Shown: positions 9,486 to 18,815, counted from the stretch's first letter. The stretch: DNA of 53,570 bases from Cereibacter changlensis JA139 (GCF_003034985.1 NZ_PZKG01000017.1:1-53570); one strand, 5' to 3'. Program-made: numbers and translations. The notes: a model not told the origin generated them from the sequence alone.

Positions 9486-10874
9486 TCAGCTCTGGATCAG
9501 GGTGTTCTCGCCGAGCGGCCGGTAGGGGGCGACCACCAAGCGGTCGACCGGCCAGATCACCTCGACGATGGCGCCGCAACGCTCGGGCCGCTCCTCGCTC
9601 GTCAGGAAGGGATCGGCGGCATTTGCGAAGCTGAGCTCGGCGCCGGAGCGTTCCAGCAGGGTCTTGGCGATGAACAGGCCAAGGCCCATGCCCTCGTAGC
9701 CGGGGCGGCGGGTCATGTCCTGATCGCTGCGCCGCTGCCGCACGAAGGGGTCGCCGATCCGGCCGATGATCTGCGCCGGGTAGCCCTCGCCGTCGTCGAC
9801 GATGCGGATCGTGATGGTGTCGCGGGTCCATTCGCCGTCGATCCAGACCGTCGAGCGCGAGAAGTCGACCGCGTTCTGGATCAGGTTGCGCAGGCCGTGG
9901 ATCACCTCGGGACGACGCAGCACAGCCGGCTGGCGGTCGTCGCCGTTGCGGCTGGGATAGAGATCGAACAAGACCCGCTTTCCGCGGCTGACATGTGGCT
10001 CGGCAGCCTCGCGCAGCACCTCGCCCAGCGGCGCCTGGCGCATGTGCAGGTCGTCCTTCCCGGCGCGACCCATGGAGCGCAGGATGTCGCGGCAGCGGTC
10101 GGCCTGGGTGCGGATCAACTCGGCGTCCTCGCGCAGCGAGGGTCGGTCGCCCAGCTCCTCCACCAGCTCGGAGCTGACCAGCTTGATCGTCGCCAGCGGC
10201 GTGCCGAGCTCGTGCGCGGCGGCTGCCACCACGCCGCCAAGGTCGGTCAGTTTCTGCTCGCGGTCCAGCGCCATCTGGGTGGCCAGCAACGCATCGGACA
10301 TCGAGCGGATCTCGGTCGCGACGCGGCGGGAATACAGGCTGAGGAACAGGAGGCCGATGACGATGGCCAGCCAGAAGCCGAATTCGAACAGCTCCGGCAG
10401 CACCAGCCGGGTGCCGTCGCCGAGGATCAGCGGCAGGCTGAAGAAGGAGGTGAAGGTCAAGAGGCCGATGGCGATGAAGCCGAGGATGATGGTGGTGCGC
10501 AGCTCCAGCGCCAATGCCGAGATCGTGACCGGCGCGAGGATCAGCAGCGCGAAGGGGTTGGAGAGCCCGCCGGCGAGGAACAAAAGGAAGGCCAGCTGGG
10601 TGATGTCGAACAGCAGGATCAGCAGCGCCTGGGTCTCGGTCAGGCGCCGGTTCTGCGGGAAGACGAAGCCGGCGATCAGGTTGGCCACCACCGAGGCGCC
10701 AACCGCCATGAAGCAGAGGCCCAGCGGCAGGACCATGCCCAGGTAGCGGTCGGCCACCACGATGGCCGCCAGCTGGCCGAAGATCGCCATCCAGCGCAGC
10801 AGGATCAGGGTGCGCAACCGCACCCAGTCGCCGCGCGTGTCGCGGTTGAGAAGACCGTCGGTCTGGAGGATCAT
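9486..10874 (-). CDS. regB: RegB/PrrB redox-sensing histidine kinase
   Basis: 462-residue membrane histidine kinase of the global RegB/RegA redox system. Six hydrophobic segments occupy residues ~25-180. The fully conserved quinone-interaction loop GGLSNPF is at 102-108. The H-box is AAAAHELGTPLATIK with His221, and the redox-active Cys equivalent is Cys261 (ADRCRDIL). N-box NLIQNAVDFSR and G-boxes DDGEGYP and GMGLGLFIAKTL follow. RegB autophosphorylates when the respiratory chain is reduced and phosphorylates RegA. It is transcribed divergently from senC, as in Rhodobacter; the ATG at 10874 is the only start that keeps the family N-terminus. Confidence 0.97.
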   Translation of the reverse strand: MILQTDGLLNRDTRGDWVRLRTLILLRWMAIFGQLAAIVVADRYLGMVLPLGLCFMAVGASVVANLIAGFVFPQNRRLTETQALLILLFDITQLAFLLFLAGGLSNPFALLILAPVTISALALELRTTIILGFIAIGLLTFTSFFSLPLILGDGTRLVLPELFEFGFWLAIVIGLLFLSLYSRRVATEIRSMSDALLATQMALDREQKLTDLGGVVAAAAHELGTPLATIKLVSSELVEELGDRPSLREDAELIRTQADRCRDILRSMGRAGKDDLHMRQAPLGEVLREAAEPHVSRGKRVLFDLYPSRNGDDRQPAVLRRPEVIHGLRNLIQNAVDFSRSTVWIDGEWTRDTITIRIVDDGEGYPAQIIGRIGDPFVRQRRSDQDMTRRPGYEGMGLGLFIAKTLLERSGAELSFANAADPFLTSEERPERCGAIVEVIWPVDRLVVAPYRPLGENTLIQS

Positions 10875-10968
10875 CGCCCGTACTGCTAGTTACTGTCCGA
10901 GCCATTGTTAGAGCGCGGCCCGTGCGGGTTCAATCGGCGATGGCAGGGTGTGGCAAAGAGGAACTGAC

Positions 10969-11586
10969 GTGACAAAGCTTTATGCAGGCGTGGCGGCGGC
11001 GGCTGTCCTTGTGGGGCTCGCGGGGATGGGCGGCTATGTCTACTTCAACCGGGCGAGCGACGCCTATGCGCAGTGCCGCGGCGGCCAGGTGGCCGGCGGC
11101 GACATCGGCGGGCCCTTCACGCTGGTCGACCAGACCGGCAAGACCGTGACCGAGGCCGAGGTCATCACCAAGCCGTCGCTGGTCTATTTCGGCTACACCT
11201 TCTGTCCCGACGTCTGCCCGCTCGACAACCAGCGCAACGCCGAGGCGGTCGACATCCTGGAGGAGCAGGGCATCGAGGTCACGCCGGTGTTCATCTCGGT
11301 CGATCCGAAGCGTGATACGCCCGAAGTCATGGCTGACTTCGCCGAGGCCATGCATCCGCGGATGATCGCGCTGACCGGCAGCGAGGAGCAGGTGAAGGCG
11401 GCGTCGCAGGCCTACAAGACCTACTACCGGGTCCAGGACCCGGAGGCGGAGTACTATCTCGTCGATCACTCGACCTTCACCTATCTCATGATGCCGGGCA
11501 AAGGCTTCATGGATTTCTTCAAACGGGAAGCGACGGCGGACGAAATGGCGGAGCGGGTTTCTTGCTTCGTGAATGCCGGCACTTGA
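10969..11586 (+). CDS. senC: SenC/PrrC, Sco1-family copper chaperone
   Basis: 205-residue membrane-anchored thioredoxin-fold protein. A hydrophobic anchor occupies residues 5-25. The copper site is present: C79-P-D-V-C83 in YFGYTFCPDVCPLD, with His167 in VDHSTFTYL. Sco1/SenC proteins deliver copper to the CuA centre of cytochrome oxidase and affect Reg-dependent expression. The GTG at 10969 is chosen because GAGGA precedes it; a GTG at 10948 would add seven residues without a ribosome site. It is divergent from regB (94 bp apart) and 72 bp upstream of regA. Confidence 0.95.
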   Translation: MTKLYAGVAAAAVLVGLAGMGGYVYFNRASDAYAQCRGGQVAGGDIGGPFTLVDQTGKTVTEAEVITKPSLVYFGYTFCPDVCPLDNQRNAEAVDILEEQGIEVTPVFISVDPKRDTPEVMADFAEAMHPRMIALTGSEEQVKAASQAYKTYYRVQDPEAEYYLVDHSTFTYLMMPGKGFMDFFKREATADEMAERVSCFVNAGT

Positions 11587-11658
11587 TCTAACCCCTTTGA
11601 CCGGCGCCGGCAAAAGGCATATTCCTGAAGCCGGGAAAAACAGATTGGGCAGGGTGAG

Positions 11659-12213
11659 ATGGCCGAGGACATGGTGTTTGATCTGGGAGCAGACAGATCG
11701 CTGCTTCTTGTCGATGATGATGAACCGTTCTTGAAGCGGCTTGCAAAGGCGATGGAAAAGCGGGGCTTCGTGCTGGAAACGGCGCAGAGCGTCGCCGAGG
11801 GAAAATCCATCGCCCAGGCCCGGCCGCCGGCCTATGCCGTGGTCGATCTGCGGCTTGAGGATGGCAATGGGCTGGACGTGGTCGAGGTGCTGCGCGAGAG
11901 GCGGCCGGATTGCCGGATCGTGGTGCTGACCGGCTATGGCGCCATCGCCACGGCTGTGGCTGCGGTGAAGATCGGCGCGACCGATTATCTCTCCAAGCCG
12001 GCCGACGCCAATGAGGTGACGCATGCCCTCCTGGCGAAGGGCGAAAGCCTGCCGCCGCCACCGGAAAACCCGATGTCTGCCGATCGCGTGCGCTGGGAGC
12101 ATATCCAACGGATCTACGAAATGTGCGACCGCAACGTCTCTGAGACCGCGCGCCGGCTGAACATGCACCGCCGCACGCTGCAGCGCATCCTGGCGAAACG
12201 CAGCCCGCGCTGA
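11659..12213 (+). CDS. regA: RegA/PrrA global redox response regulator
   Basis: 184-residue two-domain regulator. The receiver domain spans ~12-125 with the acidic pocket LLLVDDDEP, phospho-acceptor Asp63 (VVDLRLEDG), T-G-Y-G and Lys in YLSKPAD. A four-proline linker (LPPPPEN) follows, then a Fis-type helix-turn-helix at the C-terminus (NVSETARRLNMHRRTLQRIL). RegA controls photosynthesis, respiration, carbon and nitrogen fixation genes in relatives. A strong terminator follows at 12251. Confidence 0.97.
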   Translation: MAEDMVFDLGADRSLLLVDDDEPFLKRLAKAMEKRGFVLETAQSVAEGKSIAQARPPAYAVVDLRLEDGNGLDVVEVLRERRPDCRIVVLTGYGAIATAVAAVKIGATDYLSKPADANEVTHALLAKGESLPPPPENPMSADRVRWEHIQRIYEMCDRNVSETARRLNMHRRTLQRILAKRSPR

Positions 12214-12250
12214 TCCGTCGCGCCCCACGCGCATCATGCCGTTCCGCTTC

Positions 12251-12281
12251 GGCCCGGCTGCGAAAGCAGCCGGGCCTTTTT
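12251..12281 (+). terminator. Intrinsic terminator after regA
   Basis: A perfect 11-bp stem, GGCCCGGCTGC paired with GCAGCCGGGCC around a GAAA tetraloop, is followed at once by TTTTT. It should end the senC-regA transcript and isolate hvrA. Confidence 0.92.
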
Positions 12282-12455
12282 CATGTTCACCCTTTCGAAA
12301 GGTGGGTTAAAATAGTTCCCATATCCAAAAGTACAGGTCAAAGTTCGCTGAACGGGCGAATAACCGCAAAGTTAAATGAAAACGCTCAGAGGAACTATTG
12401 ACGCAACTTTGGAATTGGGAAAAGAGATAGGAACCACTTTAAAAGGAAACCTGAC
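12282..12455 (+). promoter_or_regulatory. AT-rich hvrA leader and promoter region
   Basis: This stretch is strikingly AT-rich against its surroundings, with runs such as GGGTTAAAATAGTTCCCAT and GTTAAATGAAAACG. It holds a 12-bp palindrome CCTTTCGAAAGG (12291-12302). A possible -35 (TTGACG, 12398-12403) is present, but no convincing -10 follows. The ribosome site AAAGGAAA is just before the GTG start. H-NS-family proteins prefer AT-rich curved DNA, so autoregulation is plausible but inferred. Confidence 0.45.
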
Positions 12456-12770
12456 GTGGAAACCAACCTCGACGCGATGTCTCTGAAGGAACTGAAGGCG
12501 CTCCAGGCCCAGGTTGTCAAAGCGATCTCCACCTATGAAGACCGCCGCAAACGCGACGCCCTGGCGGAGCTGGAAGAGAAAGCCCGTGAGATGGGTTTTT
12601 CCCTTGCCGAGCTGACCGGCACGCCCGCTGGCCGCAAACGCGCCGCCGCGACGCCCAAATATGCGAACCCTGACAATGCATCGGATACCTGGTCCGGCCG
12701 TGGCCGCAAGCCGCGCTGGTTCGAAGCCGCGCTGAAAGCGGGCGCCACTGCCGACAGCATGGCGATCTGA
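12456..12770 (+). CDS. hvrA: HvrA, H-NS-family nucleoid-associated regulator
   Basis: 104-residue H-NS-like protein: an N-terminal oligomerising coiled coil (MSLKELKALQAQVVKAI and the charged helix after it) and the C-terminal AT-hook-like DNA-binding motif TWSGRGRKPRWF. HvrA (Spb in R. sphaeroides) modulates light-dependent photosynthesis genes and nitrogen fixation genes in Rhodobacter. It starts at GTG 12456 with AAAGGAAA upstream. The position after regA matches the classic regA-hvrA order. The stop lies 4 bp from the convergent HD-domain gene. Confidence 0.93.
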   Translation: METNLDAMSLKELKALQAQVVKAISTYEDRRKRDALAELEEKAREMGFSLAELTGTPAGRKRAAATPKYANPDNASDTWSGRGRKPRWFEAALKAGATADSMAI

Positions 12771-12774
12771 GCGG

Positions 12775-13368
12775 TCAGCCTTTATCCAAGGCGGCCAGAA
12801 GCGAAACGTGGCGGGCGGTAAAATCCGCCCGCACGTCCACCGGTGGGCGAAGCCTTATTTCAAGCCCCTCCAGCACCGACTCCTGCGGACGGCCAAAGAA
12901 ACGGTCCGCCTCGGATCTGGTGAAACCGGCGATCTGCACAGCTTCCAGCCAGGCCGAAATTCGGTCGGCCCGCTTGATCTCCTTCTTGACCGGCACGGGC
13001 AGCACCGCCGGCAATCCGAAACGCAGATGCACCGCCGCCGAAAGCCGCGCGTCGAGTTCGCCATAGCTGGGGCCGATCGCCGCCTTCACCGGGCTGATCA
13101 TGTCGCCGATCACATATTCCGGCGCGTCGTGCAGCAAGGCTGCCAATTGCCAGCGCGGCCCCGCTGCCGGATTGCAGCGGGTGAAGATCTGCTCGACCAG
13201 CAGCGAATGCTCGGCGACGGAATAGGCCCAGTCGCCTCGGGTCTGACCGTTCCAGCGCGCCACGAAGGCGAGACCATGGGCGATATCCTCGACCTCGATA
13301 TCCATTGGCGTCGGATCCAGCAGGTCCAGCCGGCGCCCCGACAGCATTCTCTGCCAGGCGCGTTTCAT
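12775..13368 (-). CDS. HD-domain phosphohydrolase (YfbR/5'-nucleotidase-like)
   Basis: 197-residue HD-superfamily protein. Metal ligands are visible as His54 ([13 protein letters not shown]), His80-Asp81 ([14 protein letters not shown]) and a later Asp (KRADRISAW). This layout resembles YfbR-type 5'-deoxynucleotidases, which dephosphorylate dNMPs, but specificity cannot be read from sequence. The start MKRAWQRML at 13368 overlaps the stop of the glycosyltransferase gene as ATGA, so the two are coupled. In R. capsulatus, as I recall it, hvrA is followed directly by ahcY; here this antisense pair lies between them. Confidence 0.85.
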   Translation of the reverse strand: MKRAWQRMLSGRRLDLLDPTPMDIEVEDIAHGLAFVARWNGQTRGDWAYSVAEHSLLVEQIFTRCNPAAGPRWQLAALLHDAPEYVIGDMISPVKAAIGPSYGELDARLSAAVHLRFGLPAVLPVPVKKEIKRADRISAWLEAVQIAGFTRSEADRFFGRPQESVLEGLEIRLRPPVDVRADFTARHVSLLAALDKG

Positions 13369-14327
13369 TTGCGGACCGTCATGTCGCTGGGGAATTGCGC
13401 CAGATAGCGCGAGAGCTTGCCGGCGGAAAGGAAGTGCTTGATCAACATGCGCCGCATCTGCCGGTGATCCGGCAAAAGCCCGCTGCTGACCGGCTTGCGC
13501 GCCCGGTCCGGGAAATGCCTTGCGAGAAAGGCATCGAAGCTGCGGGCGAAGCGCGGCGAGAATTCGCCATGCCGGTCCGACCAGGGTTTCAGCGTGCCGA
13601 TGAAATGCACGATATGCGGGCTGCGCATCGCCTCGAAAAGCCGCGCGGCCCAGCTGTATTGCCAGTTCCACATCGGGCTCAATTCGGCCCAGTCGCCTTT
13701 CAGCACGGCATTGTAGAGGTTCTGGTCGTGGCGGATCATCTGCGCCGCCTCGCGCCGCCCCAGTTCGACGCAACGGCCGAGCAGGTCCAGCTCATTATAA
13801 CGCGGCACATCCATCAGCAGCACGCCGGCGTTGAAATAGGGCGCGGTGGCAATCCCGAGGCGCTTGAACTGCTCGGGCTTCCGGTCCGGGGTGCGCCACT
13901 GGATATTGTCGCGCACCGCGCCGATGGCATGATTGCCGAGATCCACCGCCAGCAGCGCGGCGAAATCGCCGCCCTGCACGAAGATGTCGGAGTCGAGATA
14001 AAGGATGCGGTCGTAATCCTCGGCAAGGGCGGTCGGCAGGGCGATGCGCAGATAGACGTCATGCGTCCGGTTTGCATCGAGCCGCAGCCCGTCGAAAACG
14101 CCATCGACATCAATCCGGCAGATCCGCAGGTCAAGCGGCTGCAGGGTCTCGGGCACCTCCAGCCAGGCCTCGCTGCAGCAGAGGCAGATATCGAAACTCC
14201 GCTCTGGCGACAGGGCCGCGATCTGACTTGCGGCATGCAGCGCGAAGGGCAGGTAGGCCTCGTTGCAGCAGAAGACCACGGCCTGCCGCGATGTCGCGGG
14301 GCGGGAGGATTGCACGGTGACCGCCAT
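13365..14327 (-). CDS. GT8-family glycosyltransferase
   Basis: About 320 residues with the GT8 fold (lipopolysaccharide galactosyl/glucosyltransferase type): nucleotide-binding start [14 protein letters not shown], the metal-binding DxD in [10 protein letters not shown], then [13 protein letters not shown] and HDQNLYNAV, all typical of GT8. It transfers a hexose from a UDP-sugar, probably to LPS core or another cell-surface glycan. The ATG at 14327 has AAGGAG six bases upstream and is preferred over the ATG at 14348. The final bases overlap the HD gene as ATGA. A functional link between the two genes is unknown. Confidence 0.88.
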   Translation of the reverse strand: MAVTVQSSRPATSRQAVVFCCNEAYLPFALHAASQIAALSPERSFDICLCCSEAWLEVPETLQPLDLRICRIDVDGVFDGLRLDANRTHDVYLRIALPTALAEDYDRILYLDSDIFVQGGDFAALLAVDLGNHAIGAVRDNIQWRTPDRKPEQFKRLGIATAPYFNAGVLLMDVPRYNELDLLGRCVELGRREAAQMIRHDQNLYNAVLKGDWAELSPMWNWQYSWAARLFEAMRSPHIVHFIGTLKPWSDRHGEFSPRFARSFDAFLARHFPDRARKPVSSGLLPDHRQMRRMLIKHFLSAGKLSRYLAQFPSDMTVRK

Positions 14328-14471
14328 GGCCTGCTCCTTCAAATGCACGGCAGAAAACGGTTAGGCCTTCCGCGGCGTGGTGTAAATGTCCCAGGGCCGC
14401 CGGGGGCCGCTGCATTGCCGCGAAGGCCCTTCGATGGTAAGGCAAGGCAAATTCATTCAGGAGCCGCAGAC
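14328..14471. other. Divergent spacer between GT8 gene and ahcY
   Basis: This 144-bp spacer must hold the promoters of both divergent genes. The ribosome site AGGAG sits eight bases before the ahcY ATG. Short GC-rich inverted repeats (GGGCC and GGCCC) occur near 14393-14430, but I could not fit them to the SAH or SAM/SAH riboswitch patterns I know. Confidence 0.4.
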
Positions 14472-15863
14472 ATGGCCGACTTCATCGTCAAGGACCTCGC
14501 ACTGGCCGATTATGGTCGGAAAGAGCTGACCATCGCCGAAACCGAAATGCCGGGCCTGATGGCGCTGCGCGAGGAGTTCGGCGCGTCGAAGCCGCTGGCC
14601 GGCGCCCGCATCGCCGGGTCGCTGCACATGACGGTGCAGACCGCCGTGCTGATCGAGACGCTGGTGGCGCTGGGGGCAGACGTGCGCTGGGCCTCGTGCA
14701 ACATCTTCTCGACGCAGGACCATGCCGCCGCCGCCATCGCCGCGACCGGCACCCCGGTCTTCGCCATCAAGGGCGAGACGCTGGAGGAATACTGGACCTA
14801 TACCGACAAGATCTTCCAGTTCTCCGAGGGCACCTGCAACATGATCCTCGACGACGGCGGAGATGCGACGCTCTACATCCTGCTCGGTGCCCGGGTCGAG
14901 GCGGGCGAGACCGACCTGATCGCGGTGCCGACCTCGGATGAGGAGGTCTGCCTGTTCAACCAGATCAAGAAGCGTCTGGCCGAGAGCCCCGGCTGGTTCA
15001 CCCGGCAGCGCGCCGCGATCAAGGGCGTGTCGGAAGAGACGACGACCGGCGTGCATCGCCTGTATGACCTGCACAAGAAGGGCCAGTTGCCCTTCCCGGC
15101 GATCAACGTCAACGACTCGGTCACCAAGTCGAAGTTCGACAACAAGTACGGCTGCAAGGAGTCGCTGGTCGACGGCATCCGCCGCGCCACTGACACGATG
15201 ATGGCGGGCAAGGTCGCCGTGGTCTGCGGCTATGGCGACGTGGGCAAGGGCTCGGCCGCCTCACTGCAGGGCGCGGGCGCCCGGGTGAAGGTGACCGAGG
15301 TCGATCCGATCTGCGCGCTGCAGGCGGCGATGGACGGGTTCGAGGTCGTGGTGCTGGAGGATGTCGTCGCCTCGGCCGATATCTTCATCACCACCACCGG
15401 CAACCGCGACGTGATCCGCATCGAGCATATCCGCGAGATGAAGGACATGGCGATCGTCGGCAACATCGGCCATTTCGACAACGAGATCCAGGTCGCCGCG
15501 CTGAAGAACCACAAGTGGACCAACATCAAGGACCAGGTGGACATGATCGAGATGCCCTCGGGCAGCCGCATCATCCTGCTGTCCGAAGGCCGCCTGCTGA
15601 ACCTCGGCAACGCCACCGGCCACCCGTCCTTCGTGATGTCGGCCTCCTTCACCAATCAGGTGCTGGCGCAGATCGAGCTCTGGACCAAGGGCGACGACTA
15701 CGCGCCGGGCGTCTACATCCTGCCCAAGGCGCTGGACGAGAAGGTGGCGCGGCTGCATCTGAAGAAGATCGGCGTGAAACTGACCGAGCTGCGCCCCGAG
15801 CAGGCCGATTACATCGGCGTCAGCGTCGAGGGCCCGTTCAAGTCGGAGCATTACCGCTACTGA
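14472..15863 (+). CDS. ahcY: S-adenosylhomocysteine hydrolase
   Basis: 463-residue adenosylhomocysteinase that splits SAH into adenosine and homocysteine, keeping methyltransferases active. Characteristic parts: the N-terminal [20 protein letters not shown], the substrate site [15 protein letters not shown], the NAD-binding [10 protein letters not shown], and the conserved C-terminal tail KSEHYRY. The start ATG at 14472 has AGGAG upstream and gives the family length. Synteny with hvrA matches Rhodobacter. A terminator follows directly. Confidence 0.98.
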   Translation: MADFIVKDLALADYGRKELTIAETEMPGLMALREEFGASKPLAGARIAGSLHMTVQTAVLIETLVALGADVRWASCNIFSTQDHAAAAIAATGTPVFAIKGETLEEYWTYTDKIFQFSEGTCNMILDDGGDATLYILLGARVEAGETDLIAVPTSDEEVCLFNQIKKRLAESPGWFTRQRAAIKGVSEETTTGVHRLYDLHKKGQLPFPAINVNDSVTKSKFDNKYGCKESLVDGIRRATDTMMAGKVAVVCGYGDVGKGSAASLQGAGARVKVTEVDPICALQAAMDGFEVVVLEDVVASADIFITTTGNRDVIRIEHIREMKDMAIVGNIGHFDNEIQVAALKNHKWTNIKDQVDMIEMPSGSRIILLSEGRLLNLGNATGHPSFVMSASFTNQVLAQIELWTKGDDYAPGVYILPKALDEKVARLHLKKIGVKLTELRPEQADYIGVSVEGPFKSEHYRY

Positions 15864-15901
15864 TCCGCGGCGCCGGCCCGTCCGGCGCGCGCAGCTTGTG
15901 G

Positions 15902-15933
15902 AACGGGTGCGGCAGCGATGCCGCGCCCGTTTT
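15902..15933 (+). terminator. Intrinsic terminator after ahcY
   Basis: A 13-bp stem with one G-U pair (AACGGGTGCGGCA against TGCCGCGCCCGTT, loop GCGA) is followed by a short T run. The rest of 15934-16076 shows no gene. Confidence 0.85.
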
Positions 15934-16076
15934 CATTCGCGGCCCGCATTCGAATAAAACATTCCACACTCGGCCTTTGCGCTGGCGGGCGCGCAGGGCT
16001 AGGCTGGCGGGGCAGGGCAGGATGCCCGGGACCTTTTCGGAACACGTGTGGTGCCAAGGGAGCACGTGGGGTGGAT

Positions 16077-16105
16077 GAGGGGTCCCGCTGGGGTCGGGGC
16101 CCCTC
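16077..16105. terminator. Inverted repeat ending the tsaD-EVE operon
   Basis: GAGGGGTCCC and GGGGCCCCTC pair over 10 bp (one G-T wobble) with a 9-nt loop. It lies 11 bp beyond the EVE stop, the expected place for a minus-strand terminator, although no T run follows on that strand. Confidence 0.5.
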
Positions 16106-16116
16106 GTTTCCGCCGG

Positions 16117-16530
16117 TCAGATGCCGCCCAGCTTGCAGATCGTCTGCCATTCCGCATCGCTCACCGGCTGGACGGACAGGCGCGCGTTGTTCACCAGCAC
16201 CATGTCCTTCAGCCGCTCGTCAGCCTTGCAATCCTCCAGCGTCACCGGGCGCGCCAGCGGCATCACCGCCTTGATCGTCACGCAATCCCAGCGCGGATCG
16301 TCGGTGGTGCTGTCAGGCGCCGACAGGCCGCAGACCTCGACGATGCCGACGATCTCCTTGCCGATGTTTGAATGGTAGAAGAACCCCCGGTCGCCGAGCT
16401 GCATCGCCCGCATGTGGTTGCGGGCCTGATAGTTGCGCACCCCGGTCCATTCCTCGCCCTTGTCGCCGCGCGCGACCTGCTGATCCCAGCTCCAGGCGTC
16501 GGGCTCGGACTTGAACAGCCAGTATGCCAT
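16117..16530 (-). CDS. EVE (PUA-like) domain protein
   Basis: 137-residue EVE domain protein that spans nearly the whole ORF: starts MAYWLFKSEPDAWSWDQQ, then WTGVRNYQARNHMR and GFFYHSNIGKEIVGIVEV, all typical of the family. EVE domains are PUA-related pockets that recognise modified bases in RNA or DNA; the cellular role of this housekeeping type is not settled. The start shares one base with the yciI stop (TGATG), so it is the last gene of a tsaD-gpsA-yciI-EVE chain. Confidence 0.93.
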   Translation of the reverse strand: MAYWLFKSEPDAWSWDQQVARGDKGEEWTGVRNYQARNHMRAMQLGDRGFFYHSNIGKEIVGIVEVCGLSAPDSTTDDPRWDCVTIKAVMPLARPVTLEDCKADERLKDMVLVNNARLSVQPVSDAEWQTICKLGGI

Positions 16531-16802
16531 CAGCCGATGACCTTCTTCCACTCCGCGATCTGCACGGTCTCGAACAGGCCGGCCTTGGCATAGGGATCGG
16601 CCTCAGCCCAGGCCTGCGCCTCGGCGAGCGTGTCGACATTCAGCACCACCAGCGAGCCGGTCATCTGGCCTTCGGTGTTCAGGAAGGGGCCGGCCATCTC
16701 GACCACGCCGCTGTCCTCGATATGGGCGAGATGGGCGGCGCGAGTGTCGAGCCGGGTTTGCAGGGCACCGGCCTTGTCGGTGCAGATCAGGGCGACGCGC
16801 AT
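16530..16802 (-). CDS. YciI-family protein
   Basis: 90-residue ferredoxin-like-fold protein of the YciI/YCII family (ALICTDKAGALQTRLDTRAAHLAHI, MTGSLVVLNVDTLAEAQAWAEADPYAKAGLF). The His-Asp pair proposed for catalysis in YCII proteins appears as H24 and the D in ADPY. The biochemical role is unknown. It lies 4 bp after gpsA and overlaps the EVE gene by one base. Confidence 0.9.
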   Translation of the reverse strand: MRVALICTDKAGALQTRLDTRAAHLAHIEDSGVVEMAGPFLNTEGQMTGSLVVLNVDTLAEAQAWAEADPYAKAGLFETVQIAEWKKVIG

Positions 16803-16806
16803 CAGT

Positions 16807-17724
16807 TTACTCCTGTTTCAGGGGACGGGTGAGAAGGGCCTGGATGGCCTGGGCGAGGGTGACATGGCCGTCGATCAGCGCATCGACCATCGCGGCCACC
16901 GGCATGTCGAGCCCGTGCCGCGCCGCCAGCGCCACCACGGCCTTGGCGGTGGCCTTGCCCTCGACGGTCACATGGCTGTCGAAGGGCCGCCCCGCGCCGA
17001 GCGCCGCGCCGTAGCGGAAGTTGCGCGACTGATCCGAGGTGCAGGTCAGCACCAGATCGCCGAGGCCGGAGAGACCGGCCAGCGTTTCGGGCCGCGCGCC
17101 GAGCGCCAGCGACAGACGCTGCATCTCGGCGTAGCCGCGGGTCATCAGCGCCGCCCGGGCCGACTGGCCGAGCCCGGCGCCGATCACCACGCCTGCGGCG
17201 ATGGCGACGACATTCTTCAGGGCGCCGCCAAGCTCCGCCCCGATCACGTCGGTGCTGCGGTAGAGCCGCAGGACCGAGGTGGAGAGCTGGCGCTGCAGCG
17301 CCTCGCCTGCCGCATCGTCGGCGCAGGCCAGCGTCAGGGCGGTCGGCAGACCCTGCGCGATATCGGCTGCAAAGCTCGGGCCAGTGAGGATCGCCGCAGT
17401 GGCTGCCGGGCAGGCGCGGGCGATCAGTGCGGTGGGGCCGAGCCCGGTCGCCAGATCGACGCCCTTGCAGCAGGCCACCAGCGCGCGACCGTCCAACCGC
17501 GCCGCATGGTCCTTGAGAACAGCGCTCAGCGCCTGGGTCGGTACGGCGAGCAGCACGGTGCCTGCGGTGACATGGCTGATGTTGGTGGTGAAGGTGACGC
17601 CTGCCGGCAGGTCCAGCCCCTGCTGTGCGCGGCGGCCCCAGAGCGTCACCGGCGCCTCGCGCCCCAAGGTCACCGCAAGGGCGGCGCCGAAGGCCCCCGC
17701 GCCGATGATCGCCACGTCGCTCAT
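16807..17724 (-). CDS. gpsA: NAD(P)-dependent glycerol-3-phosphate dehydrogenase
   Basis: About 305 residues. GpsA reduces dihydroxyacetone phosphate to sn-glycerol-3-phosphate for phospholipid synthesis. Visible: Rossmann motif [12 protein letters not shown] at the N-terminus, CKGVDLATG, and the catalytic region [13 protein letters not shown], with [21 protein letters not shown] near the C-terminus. It is slightly short for the family but all core blocks are present. The ATG at 17724 overlaps the tsaD stop as ATGA. Confidence 0.96.
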   Translation of the reverse strand: MSDVAIIGAGAFGAALAVTLGREAPVTLWGRRAQQGLDLPAGVTFTTNISHVTAGTVLLAVPTQALSAVLKDHAARLDGRALVACCKGVDLATGLGPTALIARACPAATAAILTGPSFAADIAQGLPTALTLACADDAAGEALQRQLSTSVLRLYRSTDVIGAELGGALKNVVAIAAGVVIGAGLGQSARAALMTRGYAEMQRLSLALGARPETLAGLSGLGDLVLTCTSDQSRNFRYGAALGAGRPFDSHVTVEGKATAKAVVALAARHGLDMPVAAMVDALIDGHVTLAQAIQALLTRPLKQE

Positions 17725-18815
17725 GCCTTGGCCCCCTTCTTGCCGAAGCCGATCAAGGCCGGGCTGGTCTTGTCCAAGGGCCAGCGCGGTCGGGCCGACA
17801 GCGCCATCCCGTCGCGGGCGCCGGCACGGAAGCGCTCGATCCCGGCCCAGGCGATCATCGCCGCGTTGTCGGTGCAGAGCCGCAGCGGCGGCGCGAGGAA
17901 GCGCGCGCCGGCCGCGGCGCAGACCGCCTGCAGCCCGGCGCGGATCGCGCCATTGGCGGCGACGCCCCCGGCCACGGCCAGCACCGGCGTCGCGGTTTCG
18001 TCGCGCACCAAAGCCAGCGCGCGGCGGGTCTTTTCGGCCAGCACATCGGCCACCGCCGCCTGAAACCCGGCGCAGAGGTCGGCGCGGTCCTGCCGCGTCA
18101 GCCCGCCCTGCGCCGAAATTAGCGCATCCCGAGCCCGCAGCAGCGCGGTCTTCAGGCCCGAGAAGGACATGTCGCAGCCGGGGCGGTCCAGCATCGGGCG
18201 GGGGAAGGCGAAGCGGCGCGGGTTGCCCGCCTTCGCCTCGACCTCGACCACCGGGCCGCCGGGCTGCGGCAAGCCCAGAAGCTTCGCCGTCTTGTCGAAG
18301 GCCTCGCCCGGCGCATCGTCGATCGAACCGCCGAGCCGGGTGAACTCCTCGACCCCGCGCACCAGCAGAAACTGGCAATGCCCGCCCGAGACCAGGAGCA
18401 TCAGATAGGGAAACGCCAGCCCGTCGGTCAGCCGCGGCGTCAGCGCATGGCCGGCCAGATGGTTGACCCCGACCAGCGGCAGCCCGGTGCCCGCGGCAAT
18501 GCCCTTGGCGCACATCACCCCCGACAACACGCCGCCGATCAGCCCCGGCCCCGCCGTCACCGCGATGCCGTCCAGATCCCCGAACCGCAGCCCGGACTCC
18601 GCCAGCGCCTGCTCGACGCAGAGATCCAGCCGTTCGGCATGGGCGCGGGCGGCGATCTCGGGCACGACGCCGCCGAAGGCCGCATGCAGCGCGGTCTGGC
18701 CATCGACCACCGAGGAGAGGATTTCCGCCGGGGCGCCGGGCGCATGGCGCACCACGGCGGCTGCCGTATCGTCGCAGCTGCTCTCGATGCCAAGAAAGGT
18801 GAGACTTTCGCTCAT
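17721..18815 (-). CDS. tsaD: TsaD, tRNA threonylcarbamoyltransferase catalytic subunit
   Basis: 364-residue Kae1/TsaD/Qri7-family protein, catalytic subunit for t6A37 tRNA modification. Blocks in order: [15 protein letters not shown], the metal-binding [29 protein letters not shown] and the C-terminal [12 protein letters not shown]. It acts with TsaB, TsaC and TsaE (tsaE is at 7290-7769). Start ATG at 18815. It is divergent from hemD with only 46 bp between them. Confidence 0.97.
   Translation of the reverse strand: MSESLTFLGIESSCDDTAAAVVRHAPGAPAEILSSVVDGQTALHAAFGGVVPEIAARAHAERLDLCVEQALAESGLRFGDLDGIAVTAGPGLIGGVLSGVMCAKGIAAGTGLPLVGVNHLAGHALTPRLTDGLAFPYLMLLVSGGHCQFLLVRGVEEFTRLGGSIDDAPGEAFDKTAKLLGLPQPGGPVVEVEAKAGNPRRFAFPRPMLDRPGCDMSFSGLKTALLRARDALISAQGGLTRQDRADLCAGFQAAVADVLAEKTRRALALVRDETATPVLAVAGGVAANGAIRAGLQAVCAAAGARFLAPPLRLCTDNAAMIAWAGIERFRAGARDGMALSARPRWPLDKTSPALIGFGKKGAKA

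Noticed and set aside
9897-10889. 330-codon plus-strand frame rich in Gln and Asp
   Set aside because: Antisense to regB, whose protein is fully conserved; no ribosome site and no family.
13305-14471. N-terminal extension of the ahcY frame
   Set aside because: The frame is open for ~390 codons upstream, but this part is antisense to the GT8 gene and the AhcY family starts at 14472 with a good ribosome site.
14340-14471. SAH or SAM/SAH riboswitch in the ahcY leader
   Set aside because: Adenosylhomocysteinase genes can carry SAH riboswitches, but I could not fit the conserved core or pairing. A covariance search (Rfam SAH and SAM-SAH models) would settle it.
15515-16078. 187-codon frame spanning the ahcY end and downstream spacer
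   Set aside because: Out of frame with ahcY, crosses its terminator and has no recognisable domain.
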